Shown: in pieces, positions 1 to 9,447 of the stretch
How the letters are laid out: each line of letters opens with the position of its first letter
Numbering within the stretch: the first letter of the stretch is position 1
Source: Alphaproteobacteria bacterium
Lineage (GTDB): Bacteria > Pseudomonadota > Alphaproteobacteria > UBA828
DNA: 34,249 nucleotides
Direction of reading: 5' to 3'
NCBI GenBank assembly: GCA_022820945.1
Contig: JAJEEP010000121.1
Coordinates: 1-34,249, forward strand
Program-made: the position numbers and the translations under genes
The notes under the pieces: model-generated
Databases searched by the model: none
Seen by the model: only the letters and a program-made list of their open reading frames with translations
Told to the model about the DNA's origin: nothing

Positions 1-48
1 CCCCGCCAACCCGAGACCCTTCAAGCCTCAACCCTGAAACCGAAAACC

Positions 49-2568
49 TCAGACACCGGCACCGCAAAGGCGCCGAACATCAGCCCCTGCGCGCTCGAAA
101 TCAGCCGATAAACGCGCCGTCCCGCGAATAAGTCGGGCTAGATCCCAGACCAAGCTGTTGATGTACCCGTGCTTGTTGGCTTCACCCAACTTCAGGGTAC
201 CTCCGTGGTACTCCGCGATCTGTCTCGCGATATAAAGTCCTAACCCCCGACCTTCCTTCTGCCGCTTGGTCGTGAAGAAAGGCTGAAACACCGTCTCGCG
301 CCGGTCCTCGGGAATTCCAGGCCCCGAATCGGTCACGGTCACTCGACCTCCATATGGTTCAATCGTGACTTTTATGGACCCAATCACGTCTTCGTCTCTC
401 GCTGCCTTGCCAGGACCGCGATCATATTTGTCCTTCTCAACTATCCAATAAACTGAATTCGACAACAAATTCTCGATCACTTGCACAAACATGCCCTTGA
501 CTGCCGTGATCACCCGCTGCCCTTTTGGTGGAACAACCGATGTCGTGAACTCGATCCGTTTGGCGCGTCTTGCTTGCCGGGAATAGCCTTCTACAATTTC
601 ATCGACCCACTCCGTAATCTCAAACTCCTCCTTAGTCTGTCGGGCATTAGTGCTCAGAGGATCGAGAACCCGCAGGCGCTTCTGAAGAGTACGAAGCTGC
701 GCTTCCAGAACTCGCAGTGAAACAGAAACTGACCTTCGGTCCTTTCCCGAGCGCGCAGATCGAATCGTCCTTAGCCCACCTGCCGTCGCGCGGTACAGCT
801 CGTGCGCAAGTACCTCTATCAATAAGCCGATGCTCGCGAGGTGCATGACCCGTTCGCGCTCCTGCTCTTGGGCCTGCGAAGCTACCTCCACCATCTCTGC
901 CGCCTCCCGCAGAGTGGCCAACGATTCCTTGACCTGCTTTGTTAGTCTTCTGCCCTCTGCTGTCTTCGCCAGCGCTTTAATCAGCCGCGGCAACAACGCC
1001 TCTATACGATCGTCTTCTTGCCTGAACCGGTCAATTGCATCATCGGCATAGATCCGCTCCGCCCGCTGAAGTTCATCATCCACGTCGACCACGAATTGAC
1101 GAAAATGCTCCATCGATGAACTAAGCATTCCAACAAAAGCCTGCTTCTCAGGCCCATCGGTCAATCCCTCTCGATTTGTTTGGTCGGACAGATAGGGGTT
1201 ATCTTCCTTCGTAATGTTAGCTCGCCCCACTACCTGTCCTCGGTTTAACTTAAAGCCGCTCGTAGAAAAAGCATGTCGGTCCAGATCAAGCCAATCGTCA
1301 TTTGGCCCACCGTAGGGGTTCACCCGAAAACCATCTCTATACAAGGATACCCCACCCGCCCACATTGCTAGGAGCCGTCTCACCGTTCCTAAGTCGCCAA
1401 TACCTTCAATTTTGCTCAAGATTCTTCGATTGAACCAATACACCTCCAAGCTAAACGGGCCAACGCGCTCTAGTGTTTGTCGACTTGCACCCCTTGCACT
1501 AGCGACCAAATCAATGCCTCTGAAATCAAAGGATCCCTTTCGTTTTCGAAGTCGATAGTTCATCTCCGCATGTAGACGAGGACCAAGCCTTCCATCCACA
1601 CGGTATTCTGCCAAAAACACGCCGTGGGCATGCTGCAGGATGAAGGAGGCGAATTCCGGAATCTCTACATCGGACCCATTGAAGCTGATCGTCAATGGCA
1701 ACTTCTTCCTCGCGAAAGGATCAACAAGCTTCGAAAAATGCTCCGTAGCCATTTCCTCAAGCTTGGTTTGTGACCAGTCTGACGTCAGTGCGGTAATTCG
1801 AATCAGTGTTCCCGTATCCGTTTCGTCCTTTCTACCTCCCTTTTCTGGTTCTACTGCGATGCTTCCGATATCTTCATCTGCCGCGTTTGCAAAATCATTC
1901 CAGTCTATCTCCAAGTTATTCCAACTCTTCTCTCCTTGCACTCCAGTAAATACCTCCATCGCATCGCCAAGGCGCATGGCTGACAGACGGCCCAAGCCCT
2001 TCTCCCCAAGGATTACTCCTTCTCCTTCTCGCTTCTTCTTATCGCGACCAGTCGCGCGCATCCGCTCTTCTCGCTGACGCACCCGGTTCCTCGTGCCTAT
2101 CGTGAGATAGACGTCCCTGAGGGTCCTGGCCGACATCCCCTCCCCGTCGTCGTCAATCTCGATATAGTTTGCTCCACGAACCGATCGGGAAAACTCTCCT
2201 TTCGTCCTCGCTTGGTTAAATTGCTCTATCAACTCCTCGGCGTTTGAAACATCTGTATCAATTGCGTCTAGGGCCAATCGACGAATGTCCTTCCAACTAC
2301 CCGATGCCTTTTCCGATAATCCGTCCGGCTGACCCTCCGTCCTCCTACGTTCGCCCAACCGACGCAAAAGGACATCATATGTGTGAAAACCTATGCGCTG
2401 CACAACCTCTATTCGGACTTCGGGTGATCGGGCGTCCAACGAGTTCTTGATCAACTCATAGAATGCTACACCATCGGAACTAATCAGCTCCGAACCGAGG
2501 TGAAGAATCGTTCGTGCGTTAACGCGGAAACTCATGCTTCCATTACCGCGACGTTTCCCGGTCACCAC
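49..2568 (-). CDS. Double-GHKL protein: Hsp90/MORC-like ATPase fused to histidine-kinase-like C-terminus, next to ssp genes
   Basis: The N-terminal half has a GHKL ATP-binding fold: N-box ELIKNSLDA (residues 38-46), IDDDGEGM (138-145) and GEKGLGRLS (188-196), as in Hsp90/MutL/MORC-type ATPases. The C-terminal half looks like a histidine kinase: an H-box-like segment with His589 (LAHEL), an N-box near 700 (ENLLSNS), DSGPGIP near 746 and GRGLGLYIA near 771. No membrane segment or receiver domain is visible. The first start is GTG; an ATG 33 bp further in (base 2535, MSFRVNAR) is equally plausible and gives 828 aa. It lies 123 bp downstream of sspD on the same strand, with the same lower GC content as the ssp genes. 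It occupies the place where a phosphorothioate-sensing effector would be expected. The function is inferred; it could also regulate the system or act as a stress sensor. Confidence 0.8.
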   Translation of the reverse strand: MVTGKRRGNGSMSFRVNARTILHLGSELISSDGVAFYELIKNSLDARSPEVRIEVVQRIGFHTYDVLLRRLGERRRTEGQPDGLSEKASGSWKDIRRLALDAIDTDVSNAEELIEQFNQARTKGEFSRSVRGANYIEIDDDGEGMSARTLRDVYLTIGTRNRVRQREERMRATGRDKKKREGEGVILGEKGLGRLSAMRLGDAMEVFTGVQGEKSWNNLEIDWNDFANAADEDIGSIAVEPEKGGRKDETDTGTLIRITALTSDWSQTKLEEMATEHFSKLVDPFARKKLPLTISFNGSDVEIPEFASFILQHAHGVFLAEYRVDGRLGPRLHAEMNYRLRKRKGSFDFRGIDLVASARGASRQTLERVGPFSLEVYWFNRRILSKIEGIGDLGTVRRLLAMWAGGVSLYRDGFRVNPYGGPNDDWLDLDRHAFSTSGFKLNRGQVVGRANITKEDNPYLSDQTNREGLTDGPEKQAFVGMLSSSMEHFRQFVVDVDDELQRAERIYADDAIDRFRQEDDRIEALLPRLIKALAKTAEGRRLTKQVKESLATLREAAEMVEVASQAQEQERERVMHLASIGLLIEVLAHELYRATAGGLRTIRSARSGKDRRSVSVSLRVLEAQLRTLQKRLRVLDPLSTNARQTKEEFEITEWVDEIVEGYSRQARRAKRIEFTTSVVPPKGQRVITAVKGMFVQVIENLLSNSVYWIVEKDKYDRGPGKAARDEDVIGSIKVTIEPYGGRVTVTDSGPGIPEDRRETVFQPFFTTKRQKEGRGLGLYIARQIAEYHGGTLKLGEANKHGYINSLVWDLARLIRGTARLSADFERAGADVRRLCGAGV

Positions 2569-2691
2569 TTGGCAGAGCCACTGAACTTCTAACTTGCCCT
2601 GTCAACTCCACTTTCTGGATCCTTCGATAGTTCGTCGTTCCCGGATGACCCACCTTTTCTGAGAAGTGCTCGGATTCCCAAATGTGTGCAA

Positions 2692-3495
2692 TTACAACGT
2701 GCAAATCAAACATCCGTCGTCCTTATCCTCTTCTAGATCCCTCCGGCGACCAAATATCTCTGCTAGCGTTAAATTGGCATCGCTCTTGTTGTTTGCTGCC
2801 GACCGCTTGGCGTGATCTTCCTTAATCGCTCGCATGCGCTCTGGTTTCTCTAACTCAGACAAGGACTCTCTCTCGCTCCAGGTGAACGTATTCCCGCTTC
2901 CCTCAAACGGGCGTTCGTATTCTTTCGCCTCTTCGTAAAGATGTGGGTAGCGCTCCTTAAGCCGTACCCATTCTATCTTTTGCTGGTAGAAGCAAAAGAA
3001 GCAACCAGAACGCGACCGACCCCAACTGTGGTAGGGAGGTAGGCCAACCCCTGAGGCATCCAATATTTCTCGAATGTCTGCAAGAATCAATCCGTCTTCT
3101 TGAAATGGGTATACGGGGGTGATGTTAGGCTTGTGGCTGATATAGCCAGTCCGACGTTCGTCAGCACGTAGACCGACGTAATTCACTACGATATCGTCTC
3201 CTACGTACTCCTCAAAGGGTTTAAGCTTTAGCATCTTCGTGCACCATCTACGATGGTTTGAAGGAATCATGCCCCCATAGACATCGTACCAGTGATCGAA
3301 TCCGAGATCGGCTTTGAATCTGACCACTCGACGTCCTAGATAATCTTCAATACGTTCAAGATATTCATATGTATCTGGCAACTCCTTATTGGTATCCCAA
3401 AATACATACTCCATCAGCGGAACCTTATCCCGCATGTAGATCGCTAGTGCAGCGGAATCTTTTCCGCCTGACAGACTGAGGACGTGCCGTGTCAC
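2692..3495 (-). CDS. sspD: SspD: phosphorothioation ATP pyrophosphatase (PAPS-reductase/DndC-like)
   Basis: This 267 aa PP-loop protein has SGGKDS at residues 9-14 and GLRADERR at 108-115. Conserved cysteines are at 85 (WCTK), 165 and 168 (GCFFC), plus a C-terminal pair at 262 and 265 (CLIC). In DndC and SspD such proteins activate the DNA backbone with ATP so that sulfur delivered by the cysteine desulfurase can replace a non-bridging oxygen; the cysteines in this family commonly hold an iron-sulfur cluster. The GTG start overlaps the sspC stop by 4 bp (GTGA), which suggests translational coupling. The order behind sspA-sspB-sspC matches the Ssp (single-strand phosphorothioation) operon rather than dndBCDE. 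It could be confused with a generic phage PAPS reductase, but the neighbours make SspD the best call. Confidence 0.87.
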   Translation of the reverse strand: MTRHVLSLSGGKDSAALAIYMRDKVPLMEYVFWDTNKELPDTYEYLERIEDYLGRRVVRFKADLGFDHWYDVYGGMIPSNHRRWCTKMLKLKPFEEYVGDDIVVNYVGLRADERRTGYISHKPNITPVYPFQEDGLILADIREILDASGVGLPPYHSWGRSRSGCFFCFYQQKIEWVRLKERYPHLYEEAKEYERPFEGSGNTFTWSERESLSELEKPERMRAIKEDHAKRSAANNKSDANLTLAEIFGRRRDLEEDKDDGCLICTL

Positions 3496-6400
3496 TGCAA
3501 ATCTTCCCTCGAGGGTTCTGTGGCCACTTGCTCTGAGAGGAGCGCAAGCAGTAGCGCACTGGGGCTGTCGGATTTGCGTAGCAGCTCCCTCATCGCCTTC
3601 GCCGCCGGTGATTTCGCTATTCCATGACCCTTCGTTCTCACATACAGGCTCCGCTCAGTACCGTCGGAAGAGGTAACATGAATTGCTGTGATTGGCGACT
3701 TCTGAGCCTTGCTCTCACGAATCAAAGCCAGCCGTCTCGCGAGCCTTTGAGCGAGCGCGCGAACTTCGTAGCCGAAGGTGTCGACAGTGTCATCGTCCCA
3801 GCTCTCGAGCCGGCGGCCAGTCACCAGACTTGCTACCCCGTCTAGCCAGGCCTCATGGGTAGTTTCAGGGTTCAGCGCACGGTCAACGAACCCGCGAAGA
3901 CCGAAGTCCCTCAACTCAAGCTCTTGACCTGCATAGTCAGCTCGGATCTGCTCGCGCAGCTCTCTCAGTGAGCGAGCAGCGAAGGCATCCAACAAGTGGG
4001 CCTCCGCTTGTTTTCGCAGGCTTGGGAACGCGTCCGCAATATCTGTGAGGGCGACATCGAGCGCTGTTGCGAACATCTCTACGTTAACCGTACCGTCTTG
4101 AAGCGCGCCGCAGGCCTTAGGTAGCGTCTCAAGGATTAGCTCAATGGGTTCCCGCCCCTTTTCGAGCGCCGCACGAACCGCCTGTGATCGCTCGTCTACC
4201 GACCGTGTCATCTTCGTATATGCTGGCATTGTCAGCCACCAGCGATACAAACCCTCCACCAACGCCTTTAGCTCCGACTTTGGCGGATCACCGCCCCAGA
4301 CCGAAAGGTTGCTACAGAGGGCTTCCAAGACCTCTTCTCCATACTCCGTTGACACATGCCTGACCGCAAAGTTTCCGGGAGTCTTCGCCATTCTCATAAA
4401 GTGAGCTGTGGTTATCGCCGGTTGGAAGCTGTTACGCTCCAACACGGCCACCTCACGGTTCTTGCAAATCAAGTAGGCAGCCACGATCAGTAGCGCGGGT
4501 CCTTTCCTAAGGCCAATGGGAGGTCGTGCCAGTTCCATCAGAAGATCATCTACCCCCATGACTTCCCCGCATTGAGCCATTTTGTCGATCAGTCTCCAGC
4601 ATGGCCCCCACCGAAGGGGATCGTCACTAGGCGGTGGATGAAACCCGAATGCACCGTTTACAACCCGATGCAATCCAGAAGCCCAAAACAGCGACAGGTA
4701 GATCGTGCGCTCGGGTGGCGCCCCTTCCAACCCGAGAGCCTCTTCGGAGCCTCTTTCGACCATTAGTTCGAATAGTCTAGTCCGAGCTGCAGCGATCGCC
4801 GTCGAGGGCTTGGCGCGATTTATCAGCTCGTTCCTTAGGAGCGGGGCCTCCGAGAACACCTCATCGCAGATATCGCTAAGAAACCGACTCAATTCTGCCC
4901 TCGATCCAACTTCCAATTCCCTACCATTGCGGTACCAGACTTCTCGCCCAAGCGCTTCTCCTGGCCTGGATAAAGATGTTAGTTCGCGTAACAGTTCTGT
5001 CTCAAGCGCATCGATCCGTCTACCCACCTCCCCACGAGCTACATCGTCTATGCGCAACTCCTGACAATTCGAGTGAATCCACCGCCAACAAGCCAAATCG
5101 TGCGCTCGTGCTACATCTGGCGCCGTAAAGCGCCGCTGCCGGATGATTGCTAGCGGCCCAGCATCAGCAGAAATACTCCTTGCTCGCTCGGCCGCTTCCT
5201 CATGATCTTCGTCCGGATGGACGGTTATTACTAAAATTGTGCCGTCGATGTCGCCGCGTGGTTCGATCGTCTTGGTGCCTACAACATTGGCAAAAGTCCG
5301 CAACGTGCCCGTCTGATGATAATGTCGCTGCGCGACAATTGGCCGGGCAGGTGGCAATCTCTGCAACTCCGTTTCAATCCAGTTAGTCGCAGGAACCGCT
5401 GCCTTAGCGTCCTCCATCCACTTTTCGAGGTCGACACTGGTGTGAGACCAAAGGCTGAAGTCGCCGCGGTATAAACGCTTGTGGACGACACCACGCCTGA
5501 CCAGTGTCTCTAATGCTGCGTTCGCCTGCTCTTCATCGAGGCCCAAACACCATGCGATATCTGATACAGCGCACGCCAGCCCAGGAACCGGCTCCAGCAC
5601 CGACATCACCCCAACCAGTTTCAGCACCGACAGATGGAGCAAATCCATGTCTGCGCACATCATCACCGCATCGGTCGCCAGTCGCCACCGCTTCTCACGC
5701 TCGGTCGACCGGAAGCGGAAAGACCCCTGTGTCGCCAGGTAGTCATACAGATCGTCTAGCCGGTACCAATTGGCGGGCCCGTACTCCTTCCCATGCGCGA
5801 ATCTGCGGAAGCCCCCTGGTTCCAATGATTGGAGAAAACTGAATACCGAGCGTTCATTTTGCCCGAAGCGTCTCGAAGTCGACGCAAGGCAACTAAGCGT
5901 CGCAGGATGGATCGGGTATAGGCTTTCCGCTAACTTCCGCACGCGCGGAGCCGAAGTCGTAAACATTTGGCGCGAATGCGCTTCCGAATACAGGGAACGT
6001 GCGGCTTTTCTCACGCCGAGAGAGTGCGCGCCGACAGAATTCAATGCTTCAGCCACCAGATGCAACGTTTGCTCAGTCGACTCTTGAAAGGCGATTTCCT
6101 CGTATCTTTCAGAAGATCTGGCCCACTCGCCCTCGACCCACTCGCCCATTCCCGCGACATAGTCCCCGAATCGATGATGCAGGAACCCGATAACACCCAA
6201 TGGCGCTGCACCAGAGCCTCCGGCACGTTCGGCCAACAGCTGAAAAATGGATGGGTCTTCTCGTTCCCGATTGCCTGCGGCAAACTCAAGATAACGACCC
6301 ATTTCGTCGATCAGCAGCAGAAACCCGCGTCCTTTCTTATTGCTCAAACGAATCGAAAATTCAGACAGGAGTTCTAGGACCGGGCGTACATCGAATTGTC

Positions 6401-6863
6401 CCTCCTGCCGCATTGCCAAGATCTTCCTGGCCTCGGCTACGGTTCTCCGATCCCGAGCCGTTGGAGAGCCAGCCGTCTCAATCAATGCTCTCAGTATGTC
6501 TTCGGCCAAACTGGCCCGACGCCCGACCAAGACACACGGAAGATATAGCGGGACCTCAATGTTGCCGACGGCCTCCTGAAGCAGTCGCCTGGCGGCTTCG
6601 TCCGAACCGTCGTTCAGGAATATCCGCGCCACCAACAAACCGAAAGACGATTTGCCGCAACCGTAGGGGCCCGTAATGCGGAAGGCGCGTTGCGATGAGC
6701 CATGACTCAATCCCATGACAATCCGCTCAAGTCCATCTCGAACGGACGGGGTAAGGATGTATCCGTCGAGCGCGTCGGGGTCGAACAGATCCCGCTCCAT
6801 GTCGACGGCCCGGAGGTACCTTCGTCCTACAGAAACTTTTTCTTCGATCAGTGCGCGAGCCAC
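3492..6863 (-). CDS. sspC: SspC: large P-loop ATPase of the Ssp phosphorothioation system
   Basis: This 1123 aa protein has a clear Walker A (GPYGCGKS, residues 65-72) and Walker B (LLLIDE, 182-187) in an N-terminal ATPase domain. A long, mostly helical remainder has no motif I recognise. In the Ssp system the ATPase is thought to power or organise DNA handling while SspB nicks and SspD with SspA insert sulfur. The start is GTG, because the preceding gene overlaps by 16 bp and no better ATG lies upstream. It sits between sspB and sspD with overlaps on both sides, so all four genes are probably made from one mRNA. Base composition is clearly lower in GC than the genes right of 9,400. BREX and DISARM ATPases are less likely because DUF4007 and a PP-loop protein flank it. 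Confidence 0.85.
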   Translation of the reverse strand: MARALIEEKVSVGRRYLRAVDMERDLFDPDALDGYILTPSVRDGLERIVMGLSHGSSQRAFRITGPYGCGKSSFGLLVARIFLNDGSDEAARRLLQEAVGNIEVPLYLPCVLVGRRASLAEDILRALIETAGSPTARDRRTVAEARKILAMRQEGQFDVRPVLELLSEFSIRLSNKKGRGFLLLIDEMGRYLEFAAGNREREDPSIFQLLAERAGGSGAAPLGVIGFLHHRFGDYVAGMGEWVEGEWARSSERYEEIAFQESTEQTLHLVAEALNSVGAHSLGVRKAARSLYSEAHSRQMFTTSAPRVRKLAESLYPIHPATLSCLASTSRRFGQNERSVFSFLQSLEPGGFRRFAHGKEYGPANWYRLDDLYDYLATQGSFRFRSTEREKRWRLATDAVMMCADMDLLHLSVLKLVGVMSVLEPVPGLACAVSDIAWCLGLDEEQANAALETLVRRGVVHKRLYRGDFSLWSHTSVDLEKWMEDAKAAVPATNWIETELQRLPPARPIVAQRHYHQTGTLRTFANVVGTKTIEPRGDIDGTILVITVHPDEDHEEAAERARSISADAGPLAIIRQRRFTAPDVARAHDLACWRWIHSNCQELRIDDVARGEVGRRIDALETELLRELTSLSRPGEALGREVWYRNGRELEVGSRAELSRFLSDICDEVFSEAPLLRNELINRAKPSTAIAAARTRLFELMVERGSEEALGLEGAPPERTIYLSLFWASGLHRVVNGAFGFHPPPSDDPLRWGPCWRLIDKMAQCGEVMGVDDLLMELARPPIGLRKGPALLIVAAYLICKNREVAVLERNSFQPAITTAHFMRMAKTPGNFAVRHVSTEYGEEVLEALCSNLSVWGGDPPKSELKALVEGLYRWWLTMPAYTKMTRSVDERSQAVRAALEKGREPIELILETLPKACGALQDGTVNVEMFATALDVALTDIADAFPSLRKQAEAHLLDAFAARSLRELREQIRADYAGQELELRDFGLRGFVDRALNPETTHEAWLDGVASLVTGRRLESWDDDTVDTFGYEVRALAQRLARRLALIRESKAQKSPITAIHVTSSDGTERSLYVRTKGHGIAKSPAAKAMRELLRKSDSPSALLLALLSEQVATEPSREDLQ

Positions 6864-7789
6864 GCCAACCTGCCCACTTCCTTCAAGTTGTCCGAGCCAC
6901 GGGCCATCAGCTCAAGCCCGCCAGCCCCATCTTCTCGCAACTCGATCCCGGAAGCCGCGCCAGCAAATTCTTCCAGCTTCCGGTGTAGGGACATTTCGTC
7001 GAGGCGGAAGGCTGCCCCCGGCGAACGTCGATCCAACAAGAGACTTCTCATCGAAATGGAGCGACTATTCGGCGCCACGCCATTCCAAAAGTCTCGCAAC
7101 GCAAAGGCGAACGCCCGTACGTCCAGTTCTGGCTTTTGGCCTCTAGGCAGACGCACCACAAGCGCACCATTCGCCGTCTGCGTCTCCAAGAGATGAAGCT
7201 CCTGCAAGGGACAGCCCAGCGACTCGTCCCCTGTTGTGGCGGCATTCACCCGACCGAAGTCGTAGCTTCGGATCAGCATATCCACGTGCGCAGCTGCCGT
7301 CCCTGACGAAATCGGTCCCCGAGCAGTCATGGCTCTGTTCCTGACCAGCTCGACAAGTCGTTCCCTGGACACCTCGACATCCTGCATCTCAAGGAAAGCC
7401 GTCACCCACGCTCCCAATCCACCGTGCACCGTAACGTTCCAATGCAGGCGCCAGATCGAGCCCACATCCTCCAAGTAGGGATCCAGTCCCGTCTTCGGGT
7501 CGAACAACCTGTGGGCGAATTTCGTGTTCGAAGCGACTCCCCGCTCCACGACGACAAGACCGAAGACTCCGCCCCAGAAGCGAAGCGCCTTGACCATGTT
7601 TCGTCCCAACCCAAGGGCGAGGATCGCTCTGTCATCGCTTGAGAAGACTTGGGGGTCTCGCTCCACCACCTCATAAAGCTTGGGAAGCCAGCCGTAGCGA
7701 CAGGCGAAGGACTCATGCCCTGAGAACACCACGGCTCGCCCACCGTCTCCGCCCCAGACCGCGCCATCTTCTGACTGGCGCGCGCTCAT
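6848..7789 (-). CDS. sspB: SspB: DUF4007-family protein (proposed DNA nickase of Ssp)
   Basis: The 313 aa protein opens with the DUF4007 signature FSGHESFACRYGWLPKLYE (residues 22-40), followed by a region with GLGRNMVKALRFW. DUF4007 proteins are hallmark partners of the SspC ATPase and SspD, and SspB has been described as the DNA-nicking component needed for sulfur insertion into one strand. The ATG start overlaps the sspA stop by 4 bp (ATGA), and its end overlaps sspC by 16 bp. This is tight coupling typical of a complex made in fixed ratio. No truncation is visible. The nickase role is family knowledge; the sequence itself shows only the DUF4007 motif and the operon context. Confidence 0.85.
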   Translation of the reverse strand: MSARQSEDGAVWGGDGGRAVVFSGHESFACRYGWLPKLYEVVERDPQVFSSDDRAILALGLGRNMVKALRFWGGVFGLVVVERGVASNTKFAHRLFDPKTGLDPYLEDVGSIWRLHWNVTVHGGLGAWVTAFLEMQDVEVSRERLVELVRNRAMTARGPISSGTAAAHVDMLIRSYDFGRVNAATTGDESLGCPLQELHLLETQTANGALVVRLPRGQKPELDVRAFAFALRDFWNGVAPNSRSISMRSLLLDRRSPGAAFRLDEMSLHRKLEEFAGAASGIELREDGAGGLELMARGSDNLKEVGRLAWLAH

Positions 7790-8943
7790 GACGTCAGAGC
7801 ATTCATCTCGTCATCCACCTCGCCTCTCAATTTCCGCACCATACTGCCTATAGCTTTAGCGGCATCGACCACCTCTTCTTCAGTGGTAATGCGCCCAAAT
7901 CCGACCCGAATGGAGCCTTCGATCAACTCCTGGGGAAGGTTCATGGCCATGAGTACTCGGGAAGGTTCAATCGCTCCCGAAGAGCACGCGGATCCCGTAG
8001 ACACGGCGATTCTGGGCAGCATTGCGATAAGCTCATCTGCAACTATGCCGGGAAAGCACAAACTGAGGTTCTGTGGGACTCTCTCCTGAAGCGAACCATT
8101 TATCGAGAAATTCGTCGTTTCCTCCCTCAATCGGTCAAGGAAAAGAGACGACATGGCTCTGCAATGCTCCATTTCCTTTTCCAGATGTGCTCGCGCAAGC
8201 TCGCACGCCTTGCCGAAACCCACGCACAAGGCGACAGGCACCGTTCCCGGCCTGATCCCTTTCTGCTGTCCACCACCCGTCATCAAGGGCTTGAGCTGAC
8301 CAATTCGATCACGGTCCGCACAGATGGCCCCGATCCCGGCTGGCCCATAGACCTTATGTGCCGACAGAGTCAAAAAGCCGATTCCTTCCGACATGTCGAT
8401 TGGCACCTTGCCAAGTGCCTGCACCGCATCCGAATGGAACACCGTTCCAGCCTCCTTACACAGTGAGGCAATAGATTCGACTGGCTGTATGGTGCCGATT
8501 TCGTTGTTGACCGCCATCACCGATACCAGGTCGGCAGACCCCACATGCTCGCCAAGCACGTCCAAGTCCACGATGCCATCGGGATTCACCGGAACGACCC
8601 GGACTGTCGTACCCGCTTGCTGACAGGCCTTCGCTGTCTGAGAAACGCATGGATGTTCAATGGCGCTCACCACGATCCTGCGGTCCGGCCCACCAAAACT
8701 ACGCACGACGATGTTGGCGGCTTCAGTTGCGTTACCAGTGAAGACAACGCCTTCCGGATGGCCGTTCACCGCACTGGCCACTTGTTCCCTAGCGACGGCG
8801 ACGGCCCTCTCCGCTTCCATACCCCAGCTATGCTCGATCGAATGCGGGTTCGCCGGCCGAGACAGCCACTGTTGCATCTCCTCCGAAACGTCCGGGTCCA
8901 ACGGCGTGGTAGCCTGATGATCGAGATAAATGTGACCGATCAT
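7786..8943 (-). CDS. sspA: SspA: cysteine desulfurase (DndA/IscS/NifS class)
   Basis: A PLP-dependent aminotransferase-V enzyme that takes sulfur from L-cysteine and holds it as a persulfide for DNA phosphorothioation. Visible signatures are IYLDHQATTPLDP at the N-terminus, the PLP lysine in SAHKVYGPAG (Lys197 from the ATG used here) and the persulfide-forming cysteine in TGSACSSG (Cys320). The start at 8943 (MIGHIYLD) puts the conserved N-terminus where IscS/NifS proteins have it. A TTG at 8997, preceded by AGGTGGA, would add 18 residues and is a real alternative. It is the first gene of the five-gene minus-strand island, followed by sspB with an ATGA overlap. It could also serve general Fe-S assembly, but no isc or suf partner is present. 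Confidence 0.88.
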   Translation of the reverse strand: MIGHIYLDHQATTPLDPDVSEEMQQWLSRPANPHSIEHSWGMEAERAVAVAREQVASAVNGHPEGVVFTGNATEAANIVVRSFGGPDRRIVVSAIEHPCVSQTAKACQQAGTTVRVVPVNPDGIVDLDVLGEHVGSADLVSVMAVNNEIGTIQPVESIASLCKEAGTVFHSDAVQALGKVPIDMSEGIGFLTLSAHKVYGPAGIGAICADRDRIGQLKPLMTGGGQQKGIRPGTVPVALCVGFGKACELARAHLEKEMEHCRAMSSLFLDRLREETTNFSINGSLQERVPQNLSLCFPGIVADELIAMLPRIAVSTGSACSSGAIEPSRVLMAMNLPQELIEGSIRVGFGRITTEEEVVDAAKAIGSMVRKLRGEVDDEMNALTS

Positions 8944-9447
8944 GGCTGGAGCCGATGCGGTTCGCAGACGAACCTGTCGATTTTCCAGACCTTCCAAGAA
9001 TCCACCTGCCCATACTCGTCGAATAGATAGCCCGAAAACGTAACCCCAACACGAGCAGCAACCGAGTTTCTCTTAGGTTGCACTTTGCGAGCGCCTATCC
9101 CACGTCCTGATTCTCATACAGCGAAGCGTTTCCATCACTCGCTCCTCTATATCCGAGCAAACGCGCATCAGCACTCCCCGTCTCATCTGCTTGGATACCA
9201 CTTTCCCAACCTCGCCACCGGCGTCCGTCCCAGATCCGGTTTGAACTGGATCCACGATCTTCTTGCCTCATACGCGATGCAGCATCCAGACCGGTAGCGG
9301 ACCAGCCGTCAACCCACCGGCTCTCTTCGGTTTTGCCGGCGCCGCCCCGACAGCTCGCATGGTGCCCGTCACCGTATAGCAATCCGCCGGGTTCCATACT
9401 CAGTCTGCCTGAGGCGCTTCCAGTCCCGGCCTTCTCCGGTCGCACCG
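8944..9447 (-). other. Intergenic region upstream of sspA; junction of low-GC island and high-GC backbone
   Basis: No gene is convincingly visible here. A 118-codon minus-strand frame (9095-9451) starts with a GTG overlapping the HU stop by 4 bp (GTGA), but its Gly/Ser/Arg-rich composition matches no family I know. Near 9024-9033 the minus strand reads TATCTATTCG, a possible -10 element for the ssp operon, without a convincing -35. Base composition changes from mixed to strongly GC-rich around 9,100-9,450, so this is the likely right boundary of the inserted phosphorothioation island. I see no direct repeat or integrase remnant. Confidence 0.4.
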
